Source: Brevipalpus yothersi (taxonomy: Eukaryota; Arthropoda; Arachnida; Trombidiformes; Tenuipalpidae). From it: a DNA stretch of 64,000 nt. The stretch spans positions 72,426 to 136,425 of the forward strand of contig QZCP01000124.1 in the NCBI GenBank assembly GCA_003956705.1, written 5' to 3'. Of this stretch, positions 41,759-54,303 are shown piece by piece. The notes under the pieces were generated by a model. The model did no database searches. It was not told where the DNA came from and saw only the letters and a list, made by a program, of their open reading frames with translations. Every line of letters starts with the position of its first letter. Position 1 is the stretch's first letter. The translations under genes were made by a program, and so were the position numbers.

Positions 41759-42675
41759 TGGATTTTACACCCTTTAATGTGGAAGCGATGATAAATCTCT
41801 TCGAAGTCAAACTTTCATTTTCTCACAAAATTATTAATTCCAGCTGTATTCAACTATCAAAACATTCACGGAAGTCAAACCGAAGTTTATTTTTTTATTT
41901 ATCCATAGACACAAGTATACGAAGGAAGCGGCTAAGCGCCATGTGATTTTCCACATGTAAACATTGCGCATAGAAGAGAGAGAGAAGAAACTCATGATCA
42001 TTGAATTCAATGTACGTTCGAATCAGGAGAAATATCGTTATTGAAGGGGAAAAAATAAGACTAGTCTTGGAATTTCTTTCAAAAATTTTGAAGCTCAATG
42101 AAAGTGGTATAAAATCGAGCATTCTCATGAATTGATGGTGAAAATGAGATGTTTTCTGTGGAAAATTTTGAAGTTTGTTATCCGATAACGCAACACCATC
42201 AACTTATCATGCATTGAACAGATGGCAATTTTTCAGAAATTTCATTAGGAATTATTTTCTGAGCTGCTGTATCTACGGTGACGTTCCCTGGATAATCAGA
42301 AATGCGAAGCATTGCAGGCTAATCGATTGCATTGGATCATGACTCAAGAATTAACACTGATAGCTCATGACCCCCCAATTACTGCAGAGACCAGATTTCT
42401 AGGACACACGCTAGGAAGAATTCGATCCGAAAAGATCAGAAAAGCTCTGATCGAATTTTCTACCAATCAGAGAAATCATTTCATATTTTGATGCAATTCT
42501 GCCTATGGAAATCAATCAACGATAGAGAGTCACATTATGCTGAGTCAAAAGATTGATTCGAAACATTAGCGAAGGTCTATCAGGATCATATCAATTCCAT
42601 CTCTGACAACTTCTCCCTCAAAGTGTTTTCGTCCACAATTGTTATGTCTTCTTTATTATTATCAAAAAGTGAGTA

Positions 42676-42753
<78 letters not shown>

Positions 42754-42820
42754 TGTTTGCTTTTCACTATCATTAATCTTTCGCTGATATACTCCAAAGT
42801 TTGAGGACGAGGCACAGATG
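41759..42820. other. Intergenic, no gene seen
   Basis: About 1 kb with a long GA tract near its right end; small open frames here have no signature. Confidence 0.55.
42677..42751. repeat. (GA)n microsatellite
   Basis: About 75 bp with one early interruption; ends about 70 bp before a TATA-like box. Confidence 0.97.
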
Positions 42821-42828
42821 TATAAATA
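42821..42828 (+). promoter_or_regulatory. TATA box of the cystatin-like gene
   Basis: TATAAATA 106 bp upstream of the ATG at 42934, the clearest TATA match near a gene start in the window. A TCAGTT element at 42891 is too far for the usual TATA-initiator spacing. Confidence 0.5.
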
Positions 42829-42933
42829 TCATCTTCTCACTTGTCTTTCTAATTTTTTTCCATTCAATTGTCGTAAAATTTTTGTGAGCATCAGTTGAAT
42901 TAAATTTTTTTTCCTTTTCACTCGTGTAAAGCC

Positions 42934-43397
42934 ATGAAACTGCTACTTGCGTTCTCGATTGTAGTCCTGGTTGTGATCCATCATGTGATGGGTGCAGCTA
43001 ATCCATGGACACCGATTGAGGATCAAGATGCTGTCCAAAAATTTAAGGAAACAGCGTTGAAACATTTCAAGAAGACTAAAAATCAAGATGCTGTTTTTGA
43101 TCGTATCGTGGCTGCGGATCACATACAAGAGAAAAGTACAAGCAAAGCTGTTCGACTCGTTCTAGTATTCAAATATCCCAAAAGTGGTAGCAATAAGAAA
43201 GAAATGGTAAGCTTGATGATATTGAATTTGTATTGTTAAATTATTTTTCATCTCATTCATTGTCAACACATACGTGTATGTGATACACTTAAGATGGATA
43301 CATAACAAATATTTTTCCTCTGTTTCAGATCGAAATGCAATGTCGATACCATTTCCAAGAAGATGGAAAAGTCGGCCATCATGATTGTCCTTACTAA
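42934..43397 (+). CDS. Small secreted cystatin-like protein
   Basis: Two exons, 42934-43206 and 43329-43397, phase 0, GTAAGC donor and TTTCAG acceptor; product 113 aa. Residues 1-20 (MKLLLAFSIVVLVVIHHVMG) are a textbook signal peptide. The mature chain has a cystatin-type layout: an N-terminal NPWTPIED, a helix with FKETALKHF, beta-like stretches SKAVRLVLVFKY and EMQCRYHF, and a single C-terminal Cys pair (C-x14-C) ending HDCPY. The inhibitory QxVxG loop of true cystatins is not preserved (HIQEKSTSK at that place), so protease inhibition is doubtful. Other small secreted families with this fold are possible. Its TATA promoter suggests regulated expression. Confidence 0.6.
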
Positions 43398-44115
43398 CTA
43401 TGCACATCAAAGAATTTATAGTGCTGCCAATATCTTTCTTCAATTGATTTATCGATAAGATGACTGAAAAATGTACAAATCAATCGGTGAGAGAGAGAGA
43501 GATAAACTTTTTCTCCTCCCTTTGATACACTTTCTCGCACATCTCTCTGAGACTGATTACGATGCTTGAGAATTAAACATATGATTTTCTTCCCTACTTC
43601 CTTAGTTCTTGAATTTTGTATGTCATGGCCTTCAATCATTGATATAAATGCTAGGCAACCTGAGGAATTTTCTTTTCTACTTGGAAAATAGGACACACAA
43701 ACACACATCGAAGGTATCGAAAATAAAATAATCGAAATTTCATCAATTTTCAATCGTCACCTTCGTAATGTCAGATAACTGCAATGCATGACTTTTAGGC
43801 CCTAAATTTTCACACAAGGAGAAGAAAATGTTACCATTTCAAAAGATTTACACCGGAAATGGTTGGGAATAAATATTTTCCATCTGTCTTGAATTGAAAA
43901 TTTATCTATTCCCTAAAAGAAAAGGTAATCTACCTGTAAGTTACAAACCTTTTCCATTACACATTGTGAACATTTTACGCAGAATCTTGCTCTTTCACCC
44001 CACTTCTTGCCACCGAAAAAAAGGCATGAGCATTTCGTTCTGGAATACAACTAGAACTCACACATATTTCGAAGTTCTATTCCAGTTCATTCCCATATTC
44101 TGAGCCATCATCATC
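43398..44115. other. Intergenic: 3' UTR of cystatin-like gene and upstream region of RGK gene
   Basis: About 0.7 kb of AT-rich DNA. No further exon seen; the RGK promoter should lie here unless there is an upstream noncoding exon. Confidence 0.45.
43722..43727 (+). terminator. Candidate polyadenylation signal of the cystatin-like gene
   Basis: AATAAA about 325 nt after the stop codon. Confidence 0.35.
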
Positions 44116-44163
44116 ATGCCCACAACAACAAGTCCATGTGCTCACATCATTCATCATCATTGA
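44116..44163 (+). other. Upstream open frame in the RGK leader
   Basis: ATG to TGA, 15 codons (MPTTTSPCAHIIHHH), ending 69 bp before the preferred RGK start and overlapping the alternative start at 44136 in another frame. It could reduce or control initiation. Confidence 0.4.
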
Positions 44164-44231
44164 ATGCCTTTCACTTGTTTCTCAATTATTACTACTTCCA
44201 TCATCATCATCTTACTCATCAAATTCTAATC

Positions 44232-44906
44232 ATGCCATCCACTCCAGATCTTGTGAACGATTTGGACTACTTTGAAACATGTAGCTCAGAGGATGGAGGT
44301 GGTGGAGGAGGCGGAAATGTGACCAGATACTATCGGATGGGACACGAAAGTCTTCGTCGTAAGCGTTACTTGCCACCCACACCGATGGACATTGCTATGA
44401 TGCATCAGCGAGTGTCTCGTAATTGCAGTTTTCCCGATAATAGTGAAGAATTTCGATCTCGAGGATATACAATGCCTTCCTATATTGGCTCAGCTCGGCC
44501 ATCGGCCGCTGTATTGGAACGTATACGGCAGCGAAGTATGAGCGATTGTAGTAAAAGATCACCAAATCATACCACTAATCAGCACATTGAAACACCAAGC
44601 CGTCTGGTATCTGATTCTCCGTCTCCATGCTCAAGTGACCTGATTTCCAAAACTTCCTCAGGCGAATCTTCGCCCAGAATTTTTAAACATTGTCGAGTTC
44701 TGATCGCTGGCTACGATAATGTGGGAAAAGAAACTGTTCTCAAAAAATTGATCAAACTCAATCGCCCAACAGATGTGCCCAACAATGGAAATCAAACTGG
44801 TCCAATAACAAGTGAATCAATCAAAATTAAACTTGGTGCCGAATATTATGAACTATTCTTCGAAACAATCAATTCGTTCAGAAACATTCATGAAATCGAA
44901 AAACAG
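44232..44906 (+). CDS. RGK-family GTPase, coding exon 1
   Basis: First of two coding exons (partner 62857-63330, phase 0, donor CAG|GTAAGC); combined product 382 aa. Start chosen at ATG 44232 (MPSTPDLVNDLDYFETC); an in-frame ATG at 44136 would add 32 His/Tyr-rich residues that look like leader. The long N-terminal extension (about 150 aa; Gly run, MGHESLRRKRYLPPTP, many Ser) is typical of Rad/Gem/Rem proteins, with RRxS and RSMSD sites that could bind 14-3-3. The nucleotide-binding fold begins at HCRVLIAGYDNVGKETVL: GxxxxGK is kept, but the usual Ser/Thr after the Lys is Glu. The switch region (around YYELFFETINS) lacks DxxG, as in the family. RGK proteins restrain voltage-gated calcium channels and remodel actin. 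Confidence 0.85.
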
Positions 44907-45215
44907 GTAAGCAATGAATGTATTTTTTCCTGCTTCTGCATATATTCAGATATTATTTGTGAAGAAAACGCTTCCAAATCATACGTAACGCAAGTCAAGA
45001 GTGTCAGGAGGCTGTGTGAATTAAATTGATTTAACACAATCGAGCTGTCAAAATGTCCCCAAAAGTAAAGAAAACATTTTTTTCTCCTCTTCCTCTTCAC
45101 ACATAACAATGAGATGAACCAGCTTGTTTTTTTCTTGAATGAAAAGTATGTCCTTCAAGATACGATGTGATGGCTAAATTGATCGAGACTTTTTTTCTCG
45201 TCATCTGTTTACTTA

Positions 45216-45219
<4 letters not shown>

Positions 45220-45302
<83 letters not shown>
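45220..45302. repeat. (CT)n microsatellite
   Basis: About 83 bp of CT with a single A interruption near 45289; longest CT run in the window. Confidence 0.97.
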
Positions 45303-48300
45303 AAGTCTTACCTCTGGACTCTTGAGAGTTTGTTGAAATGATTCAATTTAGTTGTCCAATGACTGCAACAAAAAGCATGTCCTTAGGAGTATGGACATGC
45401 ATCAACATTTTACCACTCCTTTCGTCAATGATTATTGTATATCGAATCAATGGGGTGAGCAATCGATAATTCGCTGATTCGATTGAGGGTCAAGATGGGA
45501 TTGAGAGAAAGGATGAAAGAGTGTAAAAAAGAGTTGATCTGATTCTCACACAGTATTTTGCACCGAATGACCGAATCATTTTAGCTGATCATTTCAGACC
45601 AATCTCAAGTTGTAGTAACTATTGTGAATGATTATTTTATGCAGACATCATCTCGTTTGACTAAATATAGTGAGTTTCAGAGCGTTCAGCTTACTTTATG
45701 ATTAAAGCTTATCATCAAAAGTCTATGCAGCAAGATCATCATCTTCCTGGGAGTTGTTGTGGAGAAGGTCATAAAATGGTTTATTTATTTCTATCTAGAA
45801 AGCTGTTGTTGTAATAAAAAATTCCCTCACTATTCGCTCAATACTGTCGAAGACGTGGAGCACATTCTTAAGAGCAATGAAATCATGCACAAACTTATTG
45901 GCTATCGTTCAGGATTCAAGTACATCAAGTTACCTCAAGGAAGTAGTCTATATAAGATGAAAGTCTGTATTATGTCAGCACTAGACTCAATAAATTCTAA
46001 ATCTCTCATGAATTGAGTGCATGATATCTCCAGTAAATTCTTACACATTACTGAGAAAATTGTTTTGCGAGATCTACAGACTAGGAAAGTAGCCCAAAAG
46101 TAGCTCATGATTGAGAAATGTGGGTATAATAGATCAATCATAATTTTCGATCAATTTCCCATGAAAAGTATGCAACCCATCAAAGCATTCCAGCTTTTTG
46201 AACAGATTTCCCAATTCAAGGTCAATTCTGACTGAAAAAATTCTTCAGATAGTTCTATTTCCCCTCTCTGGAAGCAAGATCAACTGTTGAGATAAAATAT
46301 TCAAGCTAAACCAGAGATCCGTCAGATTTGTGATTCAAAGAAATAATTGATATTGAGAAGATAAGTCGGTATCAGTGTGATAACATGTCATGGTGAGTCT
46401 CATAGAACAATGCTTAGTTACAGACTCGGATACTGGTGATTGAGGAAGCTGAAAATTGAGAGCAAGTTTGGTTCTAGAACTCATGGATAAAGTGCGTTGT
46501 AGAACTTTTCACCATAGTGAAAGCTTTTTGATCATTCTGTACTGAAACAAACAACTTCGATCATAATCACAACGAAATCTAGAGAAAAAAAAATCTCGAC
46601 TGTTGTTGTGGTGATGCAATCTGATTGGATAAGTAGTTTGGATGGATAAATTCTATTTATTAGTTATTAGTTATAAGTTATCATAAGGAAAAAATTTCTG
46701 CTAAAAATGGGAAAGTGAAGTCAAAACAACTGATTTGCCAAAAAAAAATATTGTTTTCCTGGAGGAAAAATCGCTCAAATACTTCATTAGTTCCCAAATC
46801 AATAAATACCTTAGATCAAGGTAAATCCTTATGATCTTCAGGAAGATAAACTAAAGCAAAAAACGGAATATAATGAGAGACTTTTGTATGAATTCTTATA
46901 TTTTTGAGAGAAAAATTAAATCCTTCAGGAATGAAAAACGATTTTGAAAATTTGCCAACATTCATCAGCCAAATCTTTCTCCTGATTTTTATCTCATCTT
47001 CAAAGTAAAGAGACTAACTCTTGAAATAAAATAAAGAATAAAATAATGCCAAAAATATAGATGGTGTATAATTTTGACCCATAATGATCACTCGTGACTA
47101 TATGTGACTAAGGTGGACAAGTGGATTCTGATGGGAAAATATTTAGGCTATTAACATTGGAATTGAAACCAGATATTTATCTATCATTAGTCTGATCCAT
47201 GGTGATAGAAGATGGATCGTTGTATTGTGTTTTTCTCTCCACGAAAAAGACAAAGAGAGAGTGTGTGGATACAGGAAGTAGAACATTATACCTGAGATTG
47301 AGTATCGACCATACCGATTGCTAACCATTTTTACATTCCTGATGTATCTAGTCTTGATAAAGGAAGAGGAAGGACAGAAGGTGATCTCCACTGGCGGAAG
47401 ATAAATGAGAGTGCTATTTGAAACCTGAACATGAAATATATTGAGGGAGGAGAGATCGATTGAAAAACAATCCAAATCGAAATCAATTTAAATCCTTTTT
47501 AGCCATAAATCTACATCTCCTCAACAATGACCAAAACACTTCAAGCCTTTTGCATCTTAGTTCTGGAAAGTGATTCAGAAAGATGGTGGAGACTATCATA
47601 TAGTTCACTACAGTAAAATTATGTGAAGAAACATACTCAACTCCATCCATTTTTTACCGCTCTGAAAACATCTATGTTTATCATGGGTCCTATTTTCTCA
47701 TGGCTCTGAGAGGGCTCTAGAATGATCAAAAAAAAGAAAATTCTATCAACAGGTTACACGAGCAGAGAATATTGAGGTGAATAAATCCCATGATAGTGAT
47801 GATGGCACCCTTTCAATTGTGCATGACTCTAGAGACAATTTATATATTCGGATTTTTTGTCATAAAAATAGGGTTTATAAGAGGAGTATTTTTCTGAGGT
47901 GCCTCAAAACAAACTTGTTGAAGAAGTTTTTTTGACAGAAAAAATTTTTACAGTGAAAAAATATGAGGTACATGAAAACTATCGACACAAACTAGGTGAG
48001 TTTCAAGAGACATGAAAGTAGGAGAATAGACATGGGCACTTATTCCACTTTTGCTTTAAGTATTTCGATGGATATGATTTGGTATTCAACCGAGGAACGA
48101 ATATTCAAAGGGATCAAGACCTTCAAAGGGGTATGAATGAAGGAATGGATGAATAAATTTTTGAGAATAACAGCAAAAAATGGAACTTGTCTGTTTGGGG
48201 GTTCATCTTTACAATAAGATTCCGGGCTTTCCAGAGGAATGAATTTTAAGAGAGCCTAACATGATTCTCAATGTCTCTATGGGAAAAATTCCCAGCTTAA

Positions 48301-50125
48301 GTAATGAATGGATTTTGTTGAGCTCAGCGGATTTAATGTAGAAAATAATTTAGCTAAAGAAAGATCTTTCTTTTTCTCTTCAAGATTTTGGAATACCAAC
48401 CCAATCTTACCTATTAACAGTTAGAATTTCTTTGAATTCATTCGTTCATTTTCCCTGATTTATTATATCACTGCTAACCATTACTGAGAGAACTGAAAGA
48501 CTCCTTTACATGTACTTTCCAAAGGTTTGAAAAATATGCATGTCGAATGAGCAGATTTTAATGAATTTTTTTTAATTTTGAACTCCAGATATTTTTGTCT
48601 TGCATGAGCTTTGAATATTTATTCCGAAAGAAGACCCATAAGAGCACTTTTTCCTCAATTTGAATAGCTGTAAACTAGGAAAACATAAATAATTATGCTA
48701 AAATGGAAATACTACACTATACTTCAAAGGCAAAAGGTATCCAGCAGTTGTTTAACTATTTACGATTCGAAATCGAGAATGATTTAAACACAAGTACATT
48801 TACAACTTGAAAAATTTAATTCAAGGAAAAAAACCTAGAATAGATGATCAGATATTGAGGGCAGTCGAACAAAACAAGTCAACTATTTGAAAGTTTCCAT
48901 TAAATTGAGTCAAGGTTTTGATCTAATTACTTTTATTCAGGTAAAATGTCCAGGGAATAGCTCTCTCTCTCTCTCTTATGGACCTAAATTTGCGATTAGA
49001 TTGGTCGAAAATTTGTGTGCAAATGGTCTCATCAGAAAACCAAATATCCATTTTCTGTTGACAATTCTTCAACTCTATTGATAGCAATTGGAACCGGTAG
49101 AATGATGTTGAACAAACTAACGATAAACTGCAAATCAATTGAGATTAGGTAGTGATTACAAAGAGGAATATGTTGACAAGAGGAAAGCTGAACTAATCCC
49201 GAGGTGAAGCTGGGAAATTGAAGCAGATTATCGCTTTTGGAATCCAGTTTTGTCATGTTATCTGAAGCATAGAGAAAGATTCACTCTGGAATGAATTCGA
49301 ATGAGATTGAATGGAAGATTCAAGTCATTCTGAGCATGAAACTGAACAGTATGGTAATTAGAATGTTTTTCATTGGGGACGGAGCGAAAAAAACAAGCAA
49401 AACAAATCAATAGACAAGACTCAGAATTTCTCTTGTGGGCGTTCAAGGAATGATAATCAAGTCATCAAATCATAGAAAAAGATCAGCTACCATAAGGGTA
49501 ACGCAATTTCCACCCACTCATATGACCACAGGATCTTATTTTTCCATCCAAAAGGAATAAAAGTTGACAATCTAAGAATCTAAGAATGAATTAACCTTCC
49601 TCCAAGTAATCCTCACCCTAATGTTAAGATTGAGATAGATTGGGGGGAGAGGAGGAAAAAGAGATGTATTCTGGAATCCTTGCAGGCCATCTATACTTAA
49701 GCTGATTGATCCCAAGTGGAAAATAATGCACCAAGAAATCCGAGAAAATAAGCGAAGACTTTTTCAAAAAAAGATTGGATCTTGGTGACTTCAAGCCTAG
49801 CAGGTAATAGTTCTCACTATTTTCAATGTACACTGTACAATAAGTTTTCTCAGCGAAACTATCTGATCTCTTGCGGAGAGGAGAAAGAAGAAGGTTAAGA
49901 TGGTGAACAATTTTTGTCCTCCCAACAAAAGGAGAGAAGAAAAAAACAAAACAAATCATCTAGTTGGTACATGTATGCTTATGAAAAGCATTGTTCAACG
50001 AAAATCGATTGCAAACAGAGAATAGATTCAAGACAAATGCAACTCACAAGACTGTTGCATGATTTTATCTGAATCAGACGGTATATCAGACTAGACGGAA
50101 ATATTAACCGTTAGATGGGGAAGTA

Positions 50126-50128
<3 letters not shown>

Positions 50129-50182
<54 letters not shown>
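50129..50182. repeat. (GA)n microsatellite
   Basis: About 54 bp of GA within the RGK intron. Confidence 0.97.
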
Positions 50183-50184
<2 letters not shown>

Positions 50185-52648
50185 TTCGATTCATGAGATA
50201 TTGTCAATTGAGCTCCATAAACAATGCATTTGCGAAACCTTCTACTGAATGGATGTTGATAAATCGGGGATATACTTGAGTGTGGAGTTACTCCTACAAG
50301 ATGCTCATTTACTCTGTAATTTTCTGTTATAAATGGCAATTCTGTTTTTTCTTATTGTCAAAATCCATGAATATAATTTTTGGCGCCAAAAAAGCATATT
50401 ACGATGATATGCTTACCAATAAAATGATGCAAAAATCGTTGAATCAGTTGTGTCTGCTGCATACCATGGGAGCAGATAGATAAATATTAATGGTTGATTC
50501 GCCACTTTTACCATTCTTTTGCTCGAGGACACACTTTCCAGATCAGACTGTAAAATTTTAGCGTTGTGCTAGGGTATAAAAAAATTTTGAGACGGATAAA
50601 AAAATGGTCCGCACACAAATGTATGATGTGATCAAAATTCAGAATAACAGTTGTTTTTCTAGGATAACATATTTCCCATTTTCAATTCTGTCGACCTCCC
50701 AGCGGCTCTTGAATTCCTATGCTAGGCTCATATTTTGGGAAGACCATGAAGCTCACAAAGGAATAGCACTTCTATCCTGCAGGGATGCTCACTTATCCAA
50801 TAGAAGATGATAAAAATGGGTGACAAAAATACTTGATCAAGCTGTGAGCTATTCGACACAATAGTTCGGATGACTCGAATTGTAGTGATACTGACGAAAC
50901 TACAATTCATATTGTGAAAAGAAATATTGATAATGATAAAGTTTAAAGTTAGACTTGCAATTCATTTCATGCTTTGACATTCTGGTCGGAGCATATTTCA
51001 ATTTCCGGTTCCATAAGAGTATTATCAATCATTCTGGAGCCTTCAATTCCATCGGAAATACTCTGTTTTCCTAAACTTTGGAAGTTAATTCTCTTCCTGG
51101 ATGATTCACACAATTGAATCGATGCGTTTCTGACCAAACTAGTGTCTAACTGATAAAAACAGTCAGAGTATCGTTTCAAAGGGATGAAACTTATGTAAGA
51201 GAAAATTTCTTCAAAATGGAACAACATTGCAATATTTTCCACCAAAAAGCACGATTTGAATACTTTGAGCTCCTCAACTGATTATAAATGTTATTCTCGA
51301 CTAATTTAACCAGAGAAAGATATCATTGAAATAGATTAGAGCATAAGTCTTTGTGATAGGTTTTTCTCTTTTTTATCTTGGCTCAGGGAATGAATAATGC
51401 AAACTAGACATGATGATTCACTAAGATAAATAGTTAATCACTTGTTCTTGTTTGAACTTGAATTTTGAAGAACACAACTCATTTACTGTTTCTTTACTAA
51501 CAAGTAAGACTTTCTTGATTAGATACCTGAAAAATTGATCAGAAAAGTTTCTTTTACAGGTATTCATGTATTTAAATTCTTTATAAGGAACCTCTTCTCC
51601 TTCTAAGATGGTCAATTCATCTTTGATTGACTGGGAGGGGAGCATCGAATAGTAGGCAAGATATCAAATTTTTATGAGACTGAAAAAATGAGAGAGGAAA
51701 AAAATTCATAGTGTCAGGAGTCAATTTTATCCAAAGATTGATCTCACTAGAGTAGTATGTTGATGGAGCAAAAAAAATTTTGCTTAACAAAAACAATCTC
51801 ATTATCAAATATTTTATCCAGAAGAATCAAGTCGAAAATCTTCTTCTTGAAGCTCAAACCTGCCAGTTAATAATGAGATTCATTTTATGCGCACAGAAGA
51901 AGTGCACCAATATCGAATTTCATGATGGAATATTCCAAACGTTATCATATTCACTTCTAATTTCCTTCACACTTTCAATGAGAATCCGGTATTCGAGCTG
52001 CAATTGTTGAAGCATATTATAAAGATGATTAGATTACTGTACACTTGCTCTAAAGCATAACGAAGGATGCTTCTTCTTTTTCTTTTACTTTAGAATGAAA
52101 TGGCGTTCCATCTTGAAAATATTGATTAAGAAGTTACTCTAATTTCACCATCTTAGCACGAATTCTTACCATGGAGTTAAGCTAACACTATAGCTCTTGT
52201 GACACTTTAACTGATCGAGAATTATTTCAGGTATTTCATATATAGCTTCTGAAAATTCATCATTTCTCTGGGAAATAATTTCTTTTTCTACCGTTCTGGA
52301 TAGATTCCATACATTTATGGACTGGAAAATATGAGCGAAAATGTAAATGAGAACAATTTTTTTACACTTCTTTTTCCTCTCTTCATGGGAAGATGTTTCC
52401 ATGTATTCCAGGGAATATATGAGATGAAGTCATTTTTCATCCGGAGAAAATTAATAGAGTCGCTTTTTATTTGACTCGTGGAACCACTCAACTGTATTCA
52501 GACAAAAGAGATAGGAAAAAAGGAAAGTGAAAAATAGTATTGAGAAAAGAGAAAATAGCAAATGAATGTGCATATTTTGATATTTTGATGAGCATACATA
52601 GTTCATTGGTTCTGAAAAGCTTCTGAGAAAAGAATTTGGGCTCTCGTT

Positions 52649-52651
<3 letters not shown>

Positions 52652-52700
<49 letters not shown>
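52652..52700. repeat. (GA)n microsatellite
   Basis: About 49 bp of GA within the RGK intron. Confidence 0.97.
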
Positions 52701-52703
<3 letters not shown>

Positions 52704-54243
52704 ATAAACATCAAATCAAGTTCATATAAATTTGAACAATGAATATACAGTAAATAAAAGAGTGAGAGAGAAAAAGAATAGAGAGTAGAGAATCTGAATT
52801 AACTGATGAGAAAAGGAATGCGGAACAATCACATGTTGATGGATGCTGACCATGGAAAGTCATGAAAGGTTTATCATTGAGATTGGATGAGAAATGGCTA
52901 TGAATGGGTGGGCCATGAGCGGATAAGATGGATCGATTTTTCTCTCTTCAAATGAATGAGATTTCTGTGCAAACACATCTGGTCATAGGTTTGATGGTAA
53001 TGTTAACCACTTAGACTGTGATCGCGTGCTTGATAGTTTATGAGGAAAAGTGATGATTGATGAGAGAGAAAATTTTTGTCATCAATTGAATATACATCAA
53101 GCTCAATGTGATCGTATTTTCATTGACAACCCAAAATTTCAATCATATAATTATTTGATCATTTAATGTGAACATGCATTTCTTTCTCTCTCTCTCCGAC
53201 ATTCTAAAGAGGAAGTCTTTTACGATGAAAACAGAGGCGGAAGCCCCAATCAAATTTTCGATAGTTCACGTTCTTTGGCCACACAAATGAATAGAATCCA
53301 GCTAAATCACCAGAAGATGAAGAGGAAAAGTGCTATCTCTCCCATGTTATTGCATTATATGACATGATCAAAGTATTTGGTGTATGGAACTTGATGCTGT
53401 ATGAGGGGAAAAGCAGAACTCTTGGTTAAAAGAAGAGAAAAAATGAGTTTAGTATGTTTGATGAAGCTTGAGAGGAGCATAAAAATTACACTGAGAAGGG
53501 TTCAGATGAAATCGTAACATTTACAGATAGGTCATCTCATGATACTGATAATATATCATGTTGAGTAGATCAGCGAGCACTTATGAGGATATATAAATTT
53601 TAATATTCGCGAATTTTCCTGAATACTTTAATAAACGAATATAATGTGTAGATATATCAGATGGAAATATCATGAGAATATACGTGGTAGAAAAACTCTG
53701 AGAATTTTTAAATCAATTTAAATCAATCTCGCAAGGCCGAAGAAAACAACCTCAGCTATATATCTCAAATATTCTGTTTAGGAATGTCTGGTGACATAAC
53801 TACTGAATTGAATTGAATCATTTTATCTCGTTCAGATGACAATATTCCTTTGTTTAACTCACTCTATTTCCAACCATAGCTCTATGTGAATTTCATTTCA
53901 TAAAACACATTCAAATCCAGGCTATCTTTTTGTTTTGAGGCTCAATTTCATTCAGATACCTGAGGGAATGCAAACACACATCTGAGCATCCAGGAAAATT
54001 TAGCCTAATTTTGCAAAACACACTCAATGGATTGTATGAGTACGCTGATCAGAATGGCTTGGAAAAATTCTGTGGCATGGTGTGAACCGATGGAACAGTG
54101 TGTGTGAGCTTGATGAGACTGTTTACCAATTGCCTTTAGCCAAAATTTTCATCACAATTCGTGTCATGGATTCACTAGACTATGTATAACATGAAAACAG
54201 TCTCCAGACAATTTGTCAAAGGAATATACTCACACAAACAGAG

Positions 54244-54246
<3 letters not shown>

Positions 54247-54300
<54 letters not shown>
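54247..54300. repeat. (GA)n microsatellite
   Basis: About 54 bp of GA within the RGK intron. Confidence 0.97.

Positions 54301-54303
<3 letters not shown>

Noticed and set aside
45759..46016. 85-codon frame in the RGK intron considered as an extra exon
   Set aside because: No ATG start, no suitable splice pair, and the RGK alignment is continuous without it.
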